From contig JACPWV010000192.1 of NCBI GenBank assembly GCA_016196905.1, forward strand, positions 1 to 5,656: a stretch of DNA of 5,656 bases. The letters are read 5' to 3'. This document shows positions 3,916-5,656 of this stretch, one piece after another. The DNA is from Chloroflexota bacterium. GTDB lineage: Bacteria > Chloroflexota > Anaerolineae > UBA7937 > JACPPX01. Made by a program: the position numbers and the translations under genes. Below the pieces are notes generated by a model. It made no database searches, was not told the origin of the DNA, and worked only from the letters and a program-made list of their open reading frames with translations. Position 1 is the stretch's first letter; every line of letters begins with the position of its first letter.

Positions 3916-5019
3916 ATGTCTGTGGTTTTGGCACGAGATTACGAGCTGGAGGAAGAAGAGCTTCGCGACGAGGAGGAGATCGAGGATCCCGACGAAATCG
4001 GGACGCCGGAGCTCCAGGAAGACACAGCGGAGAACGCGGAGCTCGAAGAGGAAGCCATCACTCCCACCTCCCCGGCGGCTGCCAAGCAGGTCTCGACCTC
4101 GTTGGATGAGGAACGCCCCGACTTGGTGGCTCTCTATATGCGCGAGGTGGGGAACATCCCCCTGCTCACCCCGCACGAGGAGGTCCAACTGGCTCGCCAG
4201 TGGCGCCGAGCCCGTCAGGCGGAATCCCGACTACGTCGGGGCGCGGTCGCCGACCCCAGGCGCCGCCAGCTGCGCAAGATCGTGGCCCAGGGGCGCCTGG
4301 CTCGCGAGCGGCTGATCAAGGCCAACTCGCGGCTAGTGATCAGCATGGCTCGCAGGTACCTGGGCCGCGGGGTGCCGTTGGGGGACCTCATCCAGGAGGG
4401 CAACCTGGGTTTGATGCGCGCCGTCGATCGCTACGATCCCGAGCTTGGGTTTCGCTTCAGCACTTACGCCATCTGGTGGATTCGGCAGGCCGTCGCCCGC
4501 GCCATCAGCGATCAAGGGCGCACCATTCGGCTGCCCGCCCACATGGTGGAGGATTTGAGCCGGTTGGATCGCGTGGCCCGCCAGCTGGCCCAGAAGCTGG
4601 GCCGCGATCCCACTTCTCAAGAGCTGGCCGCCGAGGCGGGGCTGCCCCCCCAGCGGGTGGCCGAGATCCTGCAGGTGGCCGGGGAGCCCGTCTCCCTGGA
4701 TACCCCGGTGGGGGAGGAGGAGAGCAGCACACTGGCGGATTTCATCGTGGACGAGGAGACCCCCACCCCTAACCACGTGGCCTCCCAGAGCCTACTGGGC
4801 GAGCAAGTGGAGGAGGCGCTGGCCAGCCTCACCCCGCGCGAGGCCAGAGTGCTGCGCCTGCGCTTCGGGCTGGAGGACGGCCGGACCTACACCCTGGAGG
4901 AGGTGGGCGAGAAGATGGGCCTCACCCGGGAGCGGATCCGCCAGATCCAGACTCAGGCTCTGCGCCGACTGAGGCATCCACGGCGCAGCCGATCCTTGAA
5001 GGGATACCTGAATAACTAA
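3916..5019 (+). CDS. rpoD: RNA polymerase sigma factor, RpoD/SigA (sigma-70) type, 367 aa
   Basis: The protein directs RNA polymerase to -35/-10 promoters such as those in this window. Region 1.2 is DLVALYMREVGNIPLLTPHEE (69-89). Regions 2.1-2.4 run from LIKANSRLVISMARRYLGRG (133-152) through GDLIQEGNLGLMRAVDRYDP (156-175) to FRFSTYAIWWIRQAVARAI (179-197) and GRTIRLPAHM (201-210). Region 3 follows, and region 4 covers about 296-367 with LTRERIRQIQTQALRRLRHP (336-355). The canonical folded region 1.1 is not recognisable. Instead residues 10-46 are strikingly acidic (21 of 37 are Asp or Glu). The start at ATG 3916 has GGAGG (3903-3907) eight bases upstream; a GTG at 3886 would place the Shine-Dalgarno inside the gene. 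The linker at 100-130 is non-conserved and holds a palindromic repeat. The conserved helix-turn-helix residues suggest a group 1 or group 2 sigma, and which of the two cannot be decided here. Confidence 0.95.
   Translation: MSVVLARDYELEEEELRDEEEIEDPDEIGTPELQEDTAENAELEEEAITPTSPAAAKQVSTSLDEERPDLVALYMREVGNIPLLTPHEEVQLARQWRRARQAESRLRRGAVADPRRRQLRKIVAQGRLARERLIKANSRLVISMARRYLGRGVPLGDLIQEGNLGLMRAVDRYDPELGFRFSTYAIWWIRQAVARAISDQGRTIRLPAHMVEDLSRLDRVARQLAQKLGRDPTSQELAAEAGLPPQRVAEILQVAGEPVSLDTPVGEEESSTLADFIVDEETPTPNHVASQSLLGEQVEEALASLTPREARVLRLRFGLEDGRTYTLEEVGEKMGLTRERIRQIQTQALRRLRHPRRSRSLKGYLNN
4226..4240. repeat. Palindrome CCCGACTACGTCGGG inside the sigma-factor gene
   Basis: A perfect 6-3-6 inverted repeat lying within codons 104-108 (Ser-Arg-Leu-Arg-Arg) of the non-conserved linker between regions 1.2 and 2.1. 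It is the exact reverse complement of the 15-base core of the terminator after the same gene (5047-5061), and differs at two positions from the copy at 3870-3884. Confidence 0.6.
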
Positions 5020-5039
5020 TTGAGCTTTGGCTCGATATC

Positions 5040-5076
5040 GGCCCGTCCCGACGTAGTCGGGACGGGCCTTTTATTT
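5040..5076 (+). terminator. Strong intrinsic terminator of the sigma-factor unit
   Basis: A perfect 13-bp stem, GGCCCGTCCCGAC (5040-5052) with GTCGGGACGGGCC (5056-5068), loop GTA, followed by TTTTATTT. It ends the plus-strand arsR-trxA-rpoD run. On the minus strand the stem is preceded by A's and not followed by T's, so it is one-directional. Its core is the palindromic repeat also found inside the sigma gene. Confidence 0.92.
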
Positions 5077-5656
5077 CGATTTTCCAAGGGCCGAATCGGG
5101 TCCGACCTGCGCTGACCCAAGCGACAGGGGCTCGATCACAAACTCTTTGTCGGCGGGCCTCAGATAGCCCGCCGCTATGCGCGGGTCGTGCTCGAAGAAG
5201 AGCAGCGCGTTTGTTCGCTGAGCCCACTCGCGCAGGCTGCGTTTGGTCTCCAGCGTCACCAGCGGCTCCAAATCGTAGGCAGGGATCCAGGCCAGCCGCT
5301 CCAAGTGGACTGCCCAGGGCGAGAGGTCTGCCAAGTAAATCGCCGTCTGGCCACCCGACTCGATCACGATAGATTGGTGAGCGCGGGTGTGCCCCGGGGT
5401 CAACATACAGCGCACCTCGGCGGTCACCGACGTGTCCCCTTCCAAAAAGCGAAATCGCCCCGCCTCCTGAACGGGCACGAAGTTTTCGGCCAGGTAGGTG
5501 GTCTGGGTGCGCTCGTTGGGTCGCAGGGCGTCTTCCCATTCCTCGCCCTGCACCCAAGACTCAGCCCGCGGGAAGGTGAGCAACAGCCGCTCCCCTTCGC
5601 GCCGCGTATTCCCGCCGCAATGGTCGGAATGCAGGTGGGTGTTGAGGACGATATCG
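5071..5656 (-). CDS. Metallo-beta-lactamase-fold hydrolase, C-terminal 194 residues, runs off right edge
   Basis: The visible part opens with NTHLHSDHCGGN, the metal-binding HxHxDH motif (His7, His9, Asp11 and His12 of the visible part). Later ligands are His89 in TPGHTRAHQS, Asp110 in YLADLSP (the bridging Asp, usually GD) and His156 in FFEHDP. The spacing and the segments TPGHT, AYDLEPLVTLETKRSL and LLFFEHDP fit the general MBL-fold hydrolase class that includes lactonase-like enzymes. The substrate is unknown and nothing indicates beta-lactamase activity. It is cytoplasmic as far as can be seen. The true start lies beyond 5656, and the TTG at 5583 is internal because the HxHxDH motif precedes it. 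The gene is convergent with the sigma factor gene, and its TAA (5073-5071) falls in the T-tract of that gene's terminator. Confidence 0.93.
   Translation of the reverse strand, partial: DIVLNTHLHSDHCGGNTRREGERLLLTFPRAESWVQGEEWEDALRPNERTQTTYLAENFVPVQEAGRFRFLEGDTSVTAEVRCMLTPGHTRAHQSIVIESGGQTAIYLADLSPWAVHLERLAWIPAYDLEPLVTLETKRSLREWAQRTNALLFFEHDPRIAAGYLRPADKEFVIEPLSLGSAQVGPDSALGKSK

Overview
The window is a GC-rich bacterial chromosome segment holding housekeeping genes, with one distinctly AT-rich regulatory island. A member of the Chloroflexota is a plausible source, given the archaeal/Chloroflexota-like mutase sequence, the sigma factor, the bS22-like mini-protein and the many GC-rich palindromes. 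That assignment is an inference and is not proved by anything in the window. No phage, CRISPR array, insertion sequence or defence system is visible.

Left part (1-1266), minus strand: a promoter at 1238-1266 drives an unrecognised 157-aa protein (737-1210) and then the N-terminal 241 residues of a methylmalonyl-CoA mutase large subunit (725 running off the left edge). The two genes are 11 nt apart, and the mutase Shine-Dalgarno overlaps the upstream stop codon, so they look translationally coupled.

Middle part (1267-2940), plus strand: a gene-free spacer carries a run of hairpin repeats (1371-1459). Next come a promoter, tRNA-Trp(CCA) and a 30-residue, very basic bS22/AURKAIP1-COX24-like protein (1775-1867). 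A structured spacer and a second strong promoter (2024-2051) follow, then tRNA-Gln(UUG), an HNH endonuclease-family protein (2385-2885) and an intrinsic terminator (2909-2940). Both tRNAs appear to share transcripts with small protein genes.

Right part (2941-5076), plus strand: a 200-bp AT-rich, palindrome-dense region ends in a TTGACT-16-TATAAT promoter. A CRP/FNR-type dyad sits at about -41.5 and an ArsR-operator-like palindrome lies just after the inferred start site. Downstream lie an ArsR-family repressor, thioredoxin and an RpoD-type sigma factor, all co-directional. No terminator is seen until the strong one after the sigma gene (5040-5076). This suggests a redox- or metabolite-responsive unit that could also set the level of a sigma factor. 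It is the most interesting feature here and is an inference from layout.

Right edge (5071-5656), minus strand: the C-terminal 194 residues of a metallo-beta-lactamase-fold hydrolase converge on the sigma gene. Its stop codon lies in the T-tract of the sigma-gene terminator.

A recurring small palindrome, roughly CCCGAC-(3 nt)-GTCGGG and degenerate forms, occurs at 1371, 2110, 3870, 4226 (inside the sigma gene) and 5047 (terminator core). The copies at 4226 and 5047 are exact reverse complements over 15 bases.
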